The notes under the pieces are model-generated. The model ran no database searches. It saw only the letters and a program-made list of their open reading frames with translations, and was not told where the DNA came from. Of a DNA stretch of 64,000 nucleotides, positions 17,262-27,677 are shown piece after piece. The position numbers and the translations under genes are program-made. Position 1 is the stretch's first letter, and each line of letters starts with the position of its first letter. Source of the stretch: Methylibium sp. NZG (GTDB lineage: Bacteria > Pseudomonadota > Gammaproteobacteria > Burkholderiales > Burkholderiaceae_C). The stretch spans positions 248,001 through 312,000 of the forward strand of contig LGRD01000002.1 in the NCBI GenBank assembly GCA_001263235.1, in the 5' to 3' direction.

Positions 17262-18683
17262 ATGGGCGCACGCCACCCGCTTCCCTACGCCTACGCGAAG
17301 GCGCACACGTTGCTGCTCGAAGACGACGGCGAGCGCTTGTTACTCTGGGCGCCCGAGTCGATCAGCCTGCCGGCGCTGAGCGAGGTGCTGCGGCTGTACG
17401 ACGTGGATGCGCTCGAACGCGAGCCGTCTTCCACGCTGGTCAACCGCATCGCCGCGGCGTATGCGGGCGCCGAATCGAGCGCGGCCACGGTGATCGGCGA
17501 GGTGGAGAGTGCGGTCGACCTCTCCCGCATGATGCAGGAGCTGCCGGCGATCGAAGACCTGCTCGAAGCCTCGGGCGACGCGCCGATCATCCGCATGCTC
17601 AACGCGCTGCTGACGCAGGCCGCCAAGGACGGCGCGAGCGACATCCACATCGAGCCGTACGAACGCAGCAGCGCGGTGCGCTTTCGCGTGGACGGGACGC
17701 TGCGCGAGGTGGTGCAGCCGAACCGGGCGCTGCACGCCGCGCTCATCAGCCGCCTGAAGATCATGGCCGAGCTCGACATCGCCGAGAAGCGCATGCCGCA
17801 GGACGGCCGCATCTCGCTGCGCATCGGCGGGCGCGCGGTCGATGTGCGTGTGTCCACGCTGCCGTCGGCGCACGGCGAGCGTGCAGTGCTGCGCTTGCTG
17901 GACAAAGGCGAATCGAAGTTCACGCTCGAAGGCCTGGGCATGAATGGCGACACGCTGACGCGCTTCGACAAGCTGGTGCAGCAGCCGCACGGCATCGTGC
18001 TCGTCACCGGGCCGACGGGCTCGGGCAAGACGACGACGCTGTACGCGTCGCTCGGCCGCGTGGACACCAGCGGCACCAACGTGCTGACGGTGGAAGACCC
18101 GGTGGAGTACGAACTCGCGGGCATCGGCCAGACGCAGGTCAACGCCAAGATCGACCTGACCTTTGCGAAGGCCCTGCGCGCGATACTGCGCCAGGACCCG
18201 GACGTGATCATGATCGGTGAGATCCGCGACTACGAGACCGCGCAGATCGCGATCCAGGCCTCGCTCACCGGTCACCTGGTGCTTGCCACGGTGCACACCA
18301 ACGACGCGCCGAGCACCGTCACGCGCATGATCGACATGGGTGTCGAGCCCTTCCTGCTGTCGTCGAGCCTGCTCGGCGTGCTGGCGCAGCGGCTGGTGCG
18401 CAAGCTGTGCCCGGCTTGCAAGCGAAAGGACGATCAGGGCCGCTACCACCCCGTCGGCTGCAAGGAGTGCAGCAACACCGGCTACAAGGGCCGCACGGGC
18501 GTGTACGAGCTGATGACGGTGGACGACCCGGTGCGCGCGCTGATCCACGGCCGCGCCGCGGAGTCGCAGATTCTTGCCGCCGCCGAAGTGGCCGGGCTGC
18601 GGTCGATGCGCGAGGACGGGCAGCGGCTCGTCGATGAGGGCATCACGTCGCTCGAAGAAGTTCTGCGCGTCACCCGCGAGTAG
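17262..18683 (+). CDS. gspE: Type II secretion ATPase GspE
   Basis: Cytoplasmic hexameric ATPase that drives the pseudopilus, 473 residues. An N-terminal GspL-binding domain is followed by the N2 region (DGASDIHIEPYE), Walker A GPTGSGKTTT (near residue 250), the Asp box, Walker B IMIGEIRD and the His box LVLATVHTNDAPS. The four-cysteine zinc motif (CPACK ... CKECS) lies near residues 386-406. An AAAGGAG ribosome binding site precedes the ATG. It follows gspD by 23 bases. Confidence 0.97.
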   Translation: MGARHPLPYAYAKAHTLLLEDDGERLLLWAPESISLPALSEVLRLYDVDALEREPSSTLVNRIAAAYAGAESSAATVIGEVESAVDLSRMMQELPAIEDLLEASGDAPIIRMLNALLTQAAKDGASDIHIEPYERSSAVRFRVDGTLREVVQPNRALHAALISRLKIMAELDIAEKRMPQDGRISLRIGGRAVDVRVSTLPSAHGERAVLRLLDKGESKFTLEGLGMNGDTLTRFDKLVQQPHGIVLVTGPTGSGKTTTLYASLGRVDTSGTNVLTVEDPVEYELAGIGQTQVNAKIDLTFAKALRAILRQDPDVIMIGEIRDYETAQIAIQASLTGHLVLATVHTNDAPSTVTRMIDMGVEPFLLSSSLLGVLAQRLVRKLCPACKRKDDQGRYHPVGCKECSNTGYKGRTGVYELMTVDDPVRALIHGRAAESQILAAAEVAGLRSMREDGQRLVDEGITSLEEVLRVTRE

Positions 18684-18691
18684 GACTGGCC

Positions 18692-19906
18692 GTGCCCGCG
18701 TACAAGTTCGAAGCCCTGAACGCCGCCGGCAAAGCCACCAGCGGCTTGCTGGAAGCCGACAACGCCAAGGCGGCGCGGGCGCAATTGCGCGCGCAGGCGC
18801 TGGTGCCGCTGGCGGTCTCGCACGTGGCGTCGGCTGGCACGCAGAGCACCGGGTTGCGCTTCACACGGCGCGTGTTCAACTCCACCAGCCTGGCAGTGTG
18901 GACGCGTCAACTCGCCGGGCTCGTCGGCTCCGGCTTGCCGCTGGAGCGGGCGCTGACGGCGTTGAGCGAAGAGTCCGAGGACGACCGCCAGCGCGAACTG
19001 GTGGCGCACCTGCGCAGCGAGGTCAACGCCGGCTCGCCGTTTGCGCAGGCCTTGGCCAGCGCGCCGCGCGAGTTCGACGAGGTGTACCGCGGCGTCGTCG
19101 CAGCCGGCGAACAAAGCGGCGCCCTCGGCGCCGTGCTGGAGCGGCTGGCCGACGACCTGGAAGAGCGCCAGGAACTCAAATCGAAGCTGATCGGCGCCAC
19201 GCTGTACCCGGCCATCGTGTCGCTGATCGCCGTGGTGATCGTGATCTTCCTCGTGACCTACGTGGTGCCGCAAGTGGCCTCGGTGTTCACCAGCTCCAAG
19301 CGCGCGTTGCCGGGGCTCACGGTGGCGATGCTGGCCATCAGCGCCTTCCTGCGCGACTGGGGCTGGCTGCTGCTGCTGGCGCTGATCGCAGGCGCGACGA
19401 CTCTGATGTTGATGCTGCGCAACGACGCCTTCCGCGAACGCTTCGACGCCGGCTGGCTCACGCTGCCGTTGATCGGCAAGCTCTCGCGCGGCTACAACGC
19501 GGCGCGGTTTGCAGGCACGCTGGCGATGTTGGCCGGGGCCGGCGTGCCGATCCTGAAGGCGCTGCAGGCGGCGGCCGAGACACTGTCCAACCGCGCGATG
19601 CGCGCCGACGCGATGGACGCGCTGGTGCAGGTGCGCGAGGGTGCGCCGCTGGCCTCAGCGCTGGCCGGCAAGAAGCGCTTTCCGGGCCTGCTGGCGATGT
19701 TCTCGCGTCTGGGCGAACAAACCGGCAAGTTGCCCGTGATGCTCGAACGCGCCGCGCGCCAGCTCAGCATGGAAGTGCAGCGCCGCGCGATGCAGATGGC
19801 CACGATCCTGGAGCCGCTGCTGATCGTCGCGATGGGCGGGGTGGTGATGCTGATCGTCCTGGCGGTGCTGCTGCCGATCATCCAGCTCAACACCTGGGTC
19901 AAGTAG
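18692..19906 (+). CDS. gspF: Type II secretion inner-membrane protein GspF
   Basis: Polytopic platform protein, 404 residues, with two repeated cytoplasmic domains. Motifs include WTRQLAGLVGSGLPLERALTAL (first T2SSF domain), GATLYPAIVSLIAVVIVIFLVTYVVPQV (membrane), and the second domain from RGYNAARFAGTLAMLAGAGVPILKAL. The C-terminal membrane segment is VVMLIVLAVLLPIIQLN. The start is GTG at 18692 (PAYKFEALNAAGK follows, the normal GspF beginning). It is the last gene of the cluster. Confidence 0.97.
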   Translation: MPAYKFEALNAAGKATSGLLEADNAKAARAQLRAQALVPLAVSHVASAGTQSTGLRFTRRVFNSTSLAVWTRQLAGLVGSGLPLERALTALSEESEDDRQRELVAHLRSEVNAGSPFAQALASAPREFDEVYRGVVAAGEQSGALGAVLERLADDLEERQELKSKLIGATLYPAIVSLIAVVIVIFLVTYVVPQVASVFTSSKRALPGLTVAMLAISAFLRDWGWLLLLALIAGATTLMLMLRNDAFRERFDAGWLTLPLIGKLSRGYNAARFAGTLAMLAGAGVPILKALQAAAETLSNRAMRADAMDALVQVREGAPLASALAGKKRFPGLLAMFSRLGEQTGKLPVMLERAARQLSMEVQRRAMQMATILEPLLIVAMGGVVMLIVLAVLLPIIQLNTWVK

Positions 19907-19938
19907 CGCGGCGTTGGGGTAGCGCTCTACTGCTCCGT

Positions 19939-20742
19939 CTAGCGCTGCGTGTCGGTACGAGACGCTTCCATGCGCACGCCGCCGTCGCGGGCCACCGCGC
20001 CCATCCGGTTGTTGATCGTGCGCAGCCCTGGCTTGAAGCCGTCGGCCACACCGTAGCCACCGTTGCCGCGCGACACGCTGTCGGCGAACTCGCCGCCTTG
20101 GCATTCCACGCCGTTGCCGCCGTTGTCGGCGAAGCTGGAGCGTTCGACGTTCGCGCGGTCGCAGACGAAACCGGCGCCGCCGTTGTACTGCACGAGCACC
20201 TGACGCAGCAACACGGCCGGCGCGCTTTTCGGCGCATCGGCCGACGCGTCGGCGCGCGCTCCGACGATGCCCGCCCCCGCATTGCCGCTGACCTCCACGT
20301 TCTCGATCAAGGTCGAGTCGCCATGGTGAATGCCCACGCCGGCAAAGCCGGACACCGAGCCGTTGCGGATGACACTGCGCGACGCCGCGGCCGCGTGGAT
20401 GCCCGCGCGCGGCATCGAATCAACACGCCCGTTGCACGCCACCGCGCGAATCACCGCCGAATGCGTGCAGCGCACGGGGCCGTGAACGCGGTGGCCGTTC
20501 AGGTCGAGCGTGACGTCCGGCGCGGTGATGACGATGCCGTCAGCGTGCGGCGGCACGAGCAGGTCGCTGCGCAGCCGATAGCGCCCGGGCTGGCTGATCG
20601 TGACTGGAAAGCCGGGCGCGTCGCCTGCCGTCACGTTGCCCCGCGCAGCAGCGTCGGCGTCGATGTCCACCGGGTCGCTCGCCAACCCGGCCGCCAGCGA
20701 CAACGTGGCCGCGGCCATTGCAACGAGTTGGTTGGACATCAT
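19939..20742 (-). CDS. Secreted right-handed parallel beta-helix protein
   Basis: Exported protein of 267 residues with a signal-like N-terminus ending near LAAGLAS. The body has repeated short beta strands of the pectate-lyase-like helix: DGIVITAPDVTLDLNGHRV, SRSVIRNGSVSGFAGVGIHHG, STLIENVEVSGNAGAGIVG and VERSSFADNGGNGVECQ. The N-terminal FPVTISQPGRYRLRSDL motif occurs in several beta-helix families. No catalytic residues can be assigned. It is convergent with gspF, and being next to the type II locus makes it a plausible substrate (inference). Confidence 0.75.
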   Translation of the reverse strand: MMSNQLVAMAAATLSLAAGLASDPVDIDADAAARGNVTAGDAPGFPVTISQPGRYRLRSDLLVPPHADGIVITAPDVTLDLNGHRVHGPVRCTHSAVIRAVACNGRVDSMPRAGIHAAAASRSVIRNGSVSGFAGVGIHHGDSTLIENVEVSGNAGAGIVGARADASADAPKSAPAVLLRQVLVQYNGGAGFVCDRANVERSSFADNGGNGVECQGGEFADSVSRGNGGYGVADGFKPGLRTINNRMGAVARDGGVRMEASRTDTQR

Positions 20743-20940
20743 GCTGAACCAGGATTCGAAACTGGGCTACAAAGCAGGCAGGGATCAGGGCCGTTTGATT
20801 CTGGTGCGCTGCGGTCGTGAATGGATGTGGAACACGTCTTGCGTGCCGTGAAATCTGACGAGATCAGCCCCCTGTTCTAGGCGTTGTTCCGGTGCTCGGC
20901 GCTGGCACGATGTGCCTCAATGGCAATCACGGAGGTCTTT

Positions 20941-21939
20941 ATGCACAGCAGTCCTCAAGGCTCGACCCAGCTGCCCCGCGGCGGCATCCCGATCGCGCGG
21001 ATGCGCAGCATGTACCAGGTCACCGAAGTCGGGCGCAAGCTCGACAAGTTGCCGCAGAAGGAGCACGAAGGCCTGCGCTCCACCTACGAGCGCATGCTGG
21101 AGAAGGGCCCCGACCGCTTTCAGGTCAAGCCCTCGGGCCTGCCGCAGATGAACCACCTCTACGACGACCTGCCCAACTTCTGCGAGGTGCTCGACGACGT
21201 GAAACGTCAGCTCGCGCTGTGCGAGGACAGCGGCGACGCGCTGGAAATCACGCCGCTTTTGCTGCTCGGCCCGCCCGGCGTCGGCAAGACGCACTTCGCG
21301 CGCGAGCTGTCGCACCTGCTGGGCACCGGCATGGGCTTCATCTCGATGAGCTCGATGACCGCCGGCTGGGTGCTCTCCGGCGCTTCGAGCCAATGGAAGG
21401 GCGCGCGCCCCGGCAAGGTGTTCGAGACGCTGGTGGACGGCCAGTACGCCAACCCAGTGATGGTGGTCGACGAGATCGACAAGGCCGGCGGCGAACACGC
21501 CTACGACCCGCTGGGTGCCCTGTACAGCCTGCTCGAACACGACACCGCACAGAGCTTCACCGACGAGTTCGCCGAGGTCGCGATCGACGCGAGCCAGGTC
21601 ATCTGGGTCGCCACCGCGAACGACGCTCGCGGCATTCCCGAGCCGATCTTGAACCGCATGAACGTCTACGAAGTGCAGGCGCCCGACCGCGCTGCGGCGC
21701 GCCACATTGCCGCCAAGCTGTACCGCGGCATCCGCGCCGACCACGGCTGGGGCCAGCGCTTCGAGGCCGAGCCGCGCAGCGACGTGCTCGACCGCCTGAG
21801 CGAGATGGCCCCGCGCGAAATGCGCCGCGCGTGGATGACCGCCTTCGGCAACGCCAAGCTCGACCAGCGCGACCACATCGAGGTGCGCGACTTGCCGGCG
21901 GCGGGCGGCAAGCGAGCGGTGATGGGGTTCGTGCAGTAG
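20941..21939 (+). CDS. AAA family ATPase, Lon-like ATPase domain without protease domain
   Basis: Single AAA+ module of 332 residues. Visible motifs are Walker A GPPGVGKTHFARELSHLLG, Walker B VMVVDEIDKAGG, sensor 1 IWVATANDARGIPE with an arginine-finger-like ILNRM, and a small C-terminal helical domain. The closest resemblance is to the ATPase module of Lon, but no Ser-Lys protease domain follows. The start at 20941 is supported by GGAG 9 bases upstream; the earlier in-frame start lacks one. The target is unknown. The divergent beta-helix gene and the RraB-like gene downstream do not reveal its role. Confidence 0.8.
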   Translation: MHSSPQGSTQLPRGGIPIARMRSMYQVTEVGRKLDKLPQKEHEGLRSTYERMLEKGPDRFQVKPSGLPQMNHLYDDLPNFCEVLDDVKRQLALCEDSGDALEITPLLLLGPPGVGKTHFARELSHLLGTGMGFISMSSMTAGWVLSGASSQWKGARPGKVFETLVDGQYANPVMVVDEIDKAGGEHAYDPLGALYSLLEHDTAQSFTDEFAEVAIDASQVIWVATANDARGIPEPILNRMNVYEVQAPDRAAARHIAAKLYRGIRADHGWGQRFEAEPRSDVLDRLSEMAPREMRRAWMTAFGNAKLDQRDHIEVRDLPAAGGKRAVMGFVQ

Positions 21940-21983
21940 CGCGCCGGCAGTGGCGCCAGCCGAACAGACGATCAGGGCGCATC

Positions 21984-22346
21984 GTGTCGATCGGTCAATG
22001 GTGGCGGAACCGGGGCAGGAGTTTCTCTTCATTTCCCGACGACGAAAACGGTGATGTGCTGTGGCAGATGCACCGAAGCGGAGACGACCTCTCGAAGAAG
22101 CGGCGCATGAACTTCGCTTTCGTGTTCCAGACCGAACGCGGCGCACGCGCATTCCAACCGAAGGCAGAGGCGCTTGGCTTCGACGTCGAAGTCTCGTTCT
22201 TTGCTTCCAAGCGTTGTTGGGATGCGGAGTGCTCGATGGACCTGACCCCGACGCACAAGAAGGTCTCTAGTGTCGAGAGCGAACTCTCCACGCTCGCCGC
22301 CCCGGACGGTGGCCGTCCCGATGGTTGGGGTTGCGTTTCGCAGTAG
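21984..22346 (+). CDS. RraB-family (ribonuclease E inhibitor-like) protein
   Basis: Protein of 120 residues with the RraB domain pattern: FPDDENGDVLWQM near the N-terminus, MNFAFVFQTERGARAF, EALGFDVEVSFFAS, and the C-terminal CSMDLTPTHKKVSSVE ... APDGGRPDGWGC. RraB of E. coli binds RNase E and changes its activity; many homologues have not been tested. The likely start is GTG 21984, as no in-frame ATG precedes the domain. The ribosome binding site is weak. It lies 44 bases after the AAA gene and may be cotranscribed. Confidence 0.72.
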   Translation: MSIGQWWRNRGRSFSSFPDDENGDVLWQMHRSGDDLSKKRRMNFAFVFQTERGARAFQPKAEALGFDVEVSFFASKRCWDAECSMDLTPTHKKVSSVESELSTLAAPDGGRPDGWGCVSQ

Positions 22347-22396
22347 CGCCGCAGCCGACTGCGTGGGCCGTCGAACGCATCGGCGCTGCGGCTGTC

Positions 22397-23185
22397 TCAA
22401 CGCAGCTTGTCGGCGCCAGTCGGCTTCAAGAGGCGATTCGCCTGCGCGTACTCGACGTCGGCTTGTTGCTTGATCCGCTCCAGCAGCGCCCGCGTCAGAG
22501 CTGTCATGTCGTAGCTCAGCAGCGTCGCGCCCGACGCATCGGTGTGCAGGCGGGGCTGCAACAGGCTGCTTGATGTCAGCGGGGTTGCCAGCTTGGCAGC
22601 CAGGCCTTGCGGCGCTGCTTGTGGCGTGAGTTCGAGGCGTACCGACAGTGCGTTCGACGGCAGCCCAGCAGCAGGCACCACCGCAACCGCACGTGCAACG
22701 CCCGGCTCGCGCGCGGCGCGCTGCGCCAGCGAGCGCTGCAACGCGTCGCGGTCGATCGCCAGCAGCGCTTCGCGGCCCGAGGTCACTTGCACCAGCTTCA
22801 GCGGCACGCCCAGCGCCTCGGACAGGCGAGTGGCGAGCGGCTCCGCCGAGGCCAGCGTGCGCGTGCCGCCGAGCACGCTGGCGAGTGTTGCGCCGCCGTC
22901 GCTGGTGTCGTGGAACTTGACGATCAGGTCACCGGCCACGACCAAGGCGCCGGCTGCGCCCGAGCGAGGCGGCGACGAGAAGGCCGGCGCGGGCGCCTGC
23001 GAGGCAAGTATCAGGGCACCGAGCACGAGGTGCACAGCGCGCAAGACCCATCGCGCGCGGCCGCGGTTGCCACCTTTGCCGTTGCCCATGTCGTGACCGA
23101 TGCCGTGGCGGATGTCGTTGCAGATGCCCTCGCCGACTCCGCCATCGCCCCAAGCCGTGCGCGCCGCTGGTCGAGATGCTTTCAT
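22397..23185 (-). CDS. Secreted protease-propeptide-like protein without a catalytic domain
   Basis: Unrecognised exported protein of 262 residues, third gene of the subtilase/exosortase-like operon. A 45-residue Gly-rich extension precedes a signal peptide (VLRAVHLVLGALILASQAPAPAFS). The mature part opens ALVVAGDLIVKFHD and ends LLERIKQQADVEYAQANRLLKPTG. This parallels the propeptide of the neighbouring subtilase (FVPGEVIVKMKPSAV and LARQLAARPDVQYAQPNYLF). No serine protease domain follows. It could be a trans-acting inhibitor or folding chaperone for the subtilase. GAGGG before the ATG supports this start; ATG 23089 would give a standard signal peptide but has no ribosome binding site. Confidence 0.6.
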   Translation of the reverse strand: MKASRPAARTAWGDGGVGEGICNDIRHGIGHDMGNGKGGNRGRARWVLRAVHLVLGALILASQAPAPAFSSPPRSGAAGALVVAGDLIVKFHDTSDGGATLASVLGGTRTLASAEPLATRLSEALGVPLKLVQVTSGREALLAIDRDALQRSLAQRAAREPGVARAVAVVPAAGLPSNALSVRLELTPQAAPQGLAAKLATPLTSSSLLQPRLHTDASGATLLSYDMTALTRALLERIKQQADVEYAQANRLLKPTGADKLR

Positions 23186-23194
23186 GGTCGACCC

Positions 23195-23803
23195 TCAAGG
23201 CTGAACCCCTGTCCGAACCGATACCGACGATGGTGCCACCGAGCGCGCCACCGCCTGCATCCATGCCCGCCCGAACGCCGTGGTCAAGGCCACCAGCACC
23301 ACCGGCGCAAGCCAGCCGTGCACGAGCGCGAACCACCCCGGCGCCTGTGCGCCGACCCAGATCACGCCGACCAATCGGACCTGGTTGACGAGCACCACCA
23401 CCACCACGCCCAGCAGCATGCCTGCAACCTTGTGCCCGGCGCGCCCGTGCGGGTGCATGGCGATGGCAGCGATCAACAGCAGGGCCGGCAACAACGCGGT
23501 GCAGACCTGGTGCACCTCCGTCACGAATCCTTGCGCATGCTGCACCAAGGTGCCGTCGCGCCACAACGGCAGGCCGGCCGACGCCAGCCAGGCCACGGCG
23601 GCGGCGGCGGTGGTCTCGTTCAACATGCGCAGAGGGGCGTCCAGTACCGGCTGTTCGAGCAGCTTGTGCAGCAACACGCCCAATACGATCAGAGTGACGG
23701 CGCGCCAAGTCGGCGAAAGCGCGGGGGCCGGCGTCGCGAACGTCACGCCAGGGTCGCGTGCAAGTGCGCCTGCCCGAGCGTTTGCGGCCACGCCGATCCC
23801 CAC
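23195..23803 (-). CDS. Exosortase/archaeosortase-family transpeptidase-like membrane protein
   Basis: Polytopic inner-membrane protein of 202 residues with the exosortase residue layout: Cys101 in EVHQVCTALLPALLLIAAIA, Arg143 in LVNQVRLVGVIW (N-x-x-R), and His162 in WFALVHGWLAPVVL. Exosortases cleave a C-terminal motif-helix-basic signal on exported proteins. The short length resembles the XrtH class. The start is GTG 23803, three bases after the subtilase stop; the next gene starts 9 bases after its stop. The adjacent subtilase ends in a hydrophobic helix plus Arg cluster and is the obvious candidate substrate. Subfamily and recognition motif are not identifiable by eye. Confidence 0.72.
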   Translation of the reverse strand: MGIGVAANARAGALARDPGVTFATPAPALSPTWRAVTLIVLGVLLHKLLEQPVLDAPLRMLNETTAAAAVAWLASAGLPLWRDGTLVQHAQGFVTEVHQVCTALLPALLLIAAIAMHPHGRAGHKVAGMLLGVVVVVLVNQVRLVGVIWVGAQAPGWFALVHGWLAPVVLVALTTAFGRAWMQAVARSVAPSSVSVRTGVQP

Positions 23804-23806
23804 CCG

Positions 23807-25717
<1,911 letters not shown>

Positions 25718-25807
25718 GGCAAGCTCCACGTCAATGGGTGACGATCGTCGCCGGGTCGGCGATCCTGAAGACCGCAGACTCCGTCTACTTCGAATGCTGC
25801 TTCGTCC

Positions 25808-26656
25808 TCAGCCGCGCCGCGCTTTCTGCGCGGCCGCCGGAAAGCGTCGCCGGCCCATCAGCCGACCATACGCCTTGTCGCCCGCATGCACCACATGCAC
25901 ATGCTTGCTGCTGACACCTTCGTTGTGCACCGCATAGACAAACGCATACACCGGCTCCAGCACGCTCTGCCGGTCGAGCGCGCCGAGCTCGAAGTAGCCG
26001 AACTGCGCCTTCAGCACCGCCACCTTTCCGATCATCCCGGCGACTTCTTTCTCCAGCCCCTCGACAGCCCAGTCGATCGGCTTGATCTTCACCGTGCCGG
26101 CCGACTTGCCCAGAGCGCGCCAGGTGCTGCGCACGCCGACGACCGCACCAGCCGCATCGATGTGCACCATCGCCAGCCCCCCGGGGCCGGTGACGGGCAG
26201 GCCATCGACCACGCGGCCGTAGACGACACCGGCGTCGAGCAGCCGCTCGGTGAGCGACTCGCCCTTCACATCCGCATCGGCGCTGCGCAGGTGCGTGACC
26301 TTCAGCGCGCGGGCCGACGCCATCGGCACCAGCTTGCTCTGCGAGAGGAACTTGGCCGCCACGCCTTGCGCGCGCCGGTCGCTCAGCTCGAAGGCCTGGC
26401 CGGTGTCGATGCCGTAGCGGTCAACGTTCACGGCCTGCAATGCGCCCGAGGCACGCTGCACGTCGATCTGCCAGCGCCCGCCATGCAGGCCCATTCGGTC
26501 GCTCGACGTGAGCAGGTCGAACTCGGCGCTGCCCAGGCCGAAGCCGCGCGCGATCGACTTGAGTTGGGTGGCCGACACCTTGGGTGCCGGCAGCGAGTAC
26601 ACACGCGCCGACTTCGGGATGTCGCGCGGCAGCTTGGTCTGGAAGGTCAGTGCCAT
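25808..26656 (-). CDS. Prodomain-like protein paired with the caspase-fold protein
   Basis: Not assigned to a named family with certainty. The 282-residue product has no signal peptide. Residues about 40-190 (ARGFGLGSAEFDLLTSSD, GRWQIDVQRASGALQAVNVD, VVYGRVVDGLPVTGPGGLAMVHIDAAGAVVGVRSTWR) resemble protease propeptides of the FTP/PepSY type. The C-terminal part (VLEPVYAFVYAVHNEGVSSKHV) is like the end of such domains. AGGAG precedes the ATG. It lies 40 bases downstream of the caspase-fold gene on the same strand, so the pair is probably an operon. Confidence 0.5.
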   Translation of the reverse strand: MALTFQTKLPRDIPKSARVYSLPAPKVSATQLKSIARGFGLGSAEFDLLTSSDRMGLHGGRWQIDVQRASGALQAVNVDRYGIDTGQAFELSDRRAQGVAAKFLSQSKLVPMASARALKVTHLRSADADVKGESLTERLLDAGVVYGRVVDGLPVTGPGGLAMVHIDAAGAVVGVRSTWRALGKSAGTVKIKPIDWAVEGLEKEVAGMIGKVAVLKAQFGYFELGALDRQSVLEPVYAFVYAVHNEGVSSKHVHVVHAGDKAYGRLMGRRRFPAAAQKARRG

Positions 26657-26696
26657 GGGGTGCTCCTGGGTCGTTGAGTCGGTGGGCGAGGCGGAA

Positions 26697-27398
26697 TCAA
26701 GAGCGCCAGCGCCAGGCGAACCAGCCGACCTGGCTGTTGGGGATGTCGCCGAAGCCGCCGCCCAGGCGTTCGTTGTCGCGCCGGTTCAGCGCATCGGCCT
26801 GGTTGCGGCCGGCGGCCATCGCCACCGGGTTGTCGTCGCACCAGAACGAGTAGCCCTCGTCGAGCCAGGCGTTGGTGAGCCGTTCGTTGTTGCCGGCGCG
26901 GCGGCCGAAGGCGTGGCCGCGGCCGGCCGTCCACCACGAGTCGGACACCAGGTCGGTGAAGCCGAAGATCATGCGCAACCCGTGGAACGTGCCGCGCCAG
27001 GTGGCGACGATGTCGCCCGAGAGGTCCAGGCTGTTGCAGGCATCGAGGCACAGGTACTCCAGCTCCTTGTTGCCGAAGCGCGCTTCGTCTGATCGCCAGG
27101 TGCACCTGTCGACGCGCCGGCCGAAGTTGCCGGAGAACACGTTGCCGCTGGTTCCGCCGTGCGACGAGAAGTGCACGAAGTCGACGTCGTCGGCCCAGTT
27201 GCTGTCGTCACCGCCGTTCGCCGGGTCGCGGAAGTCGCGCTCGAAGGCGTTGCCGTTGCCCCAGTTGAAGGCGCGCACGTGCCCGCGCGAGGCCATGCCG
27301 TCCTGGAAGCCGACGGAGGTCTCGTCGCAGTTCGACAACTGGTTCTGCGTACACGGCGTAGGGAAGTCGTTGATCCACTCGATGCCGACGCGTGCCAT
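26697..27398 (-). CDS. Caspase-fold (clan CD-like) protein, DUF6345-type
   Basis: A 233-residue cytoplasmic-looking protein beginning MARVGIEWINDFPTP. It shows the His and Cys motifs of clan CD peptidases in the right order: a hydrophobic strand then SHGG (VDFVHFSSHGG, His80) and a second strand then DAC (LEYLCLDACNSLDL, Cys121). The C-terminal region has GFTDLVSDSWWTAGRGHAFG. It resembles DUF6345 proteins as remembered; no activity is known to me. AGGAGA lies 5-6 bases before the ATG. The next gene encodes a prodomain-like protein. There is no signal peptide, so an intracellular role is likely. Confidence 0.7.
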   Translation of the reverse strand: MARVGIEWINDFPTPCTQNQLSNCDETSVGFQDGMASRGHVRAFNWGNGNAFERDFRDPANGGDDSNWADDVDFVHFSSHGGTSGNVFSGNFGRRVDRCTWRSDEARFGNKELEYLCLDACNSLDLSGDIVATWRGTFHGLRMIFGFTDLVSDSWWTAGRGHAFGRRAGNNERLTNAWLDEGYSFWCDDNPVAMAAGRNQADALNRRDNERLGGGFGDIPNSQVGWFAWRWRS

Positions 27399-27641
27399 GG
27401 TGCTCTCCTGATGGGGTTGGTGGGTTGCGTTGCGATCCGCGCAACGAGGAGAAAACAGTTTGCGCGCCGAGGGTGGCAACTTCAACCGCAAAGCTAGGGA
27501 GATCGCGAGCGCAGGCCACCACGTGACGTTCGTCAAGTCGCCGCGCGAACGAAGCGCCCCGGCTGTCGGCCGGCGGAGCGAGCACGCCTCTTGCTCTGCA
27601 AGAATCGCCGGTGGCGAATTGATCCGGTTCGCCGCATTCGC

Positions 27642-27677
27642 CCGACCCAACGTCCGACCCAACGCCCAACCCAACGC
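27642..27677 (+). repeat. Three 12-bp tandem repeats abutting the NiCoT start codon
   Basis: Units CCGACCCAACGT, CCGACCCAACGC and CCAACCCAACGC occupy 27642-27677 and end exactly at the ATG (27678). They displace any Shine-Dalgarno sequence. The region from 27399 to 27641 shows no gene and must hold the divergent promoters. Confidence 0.85.
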
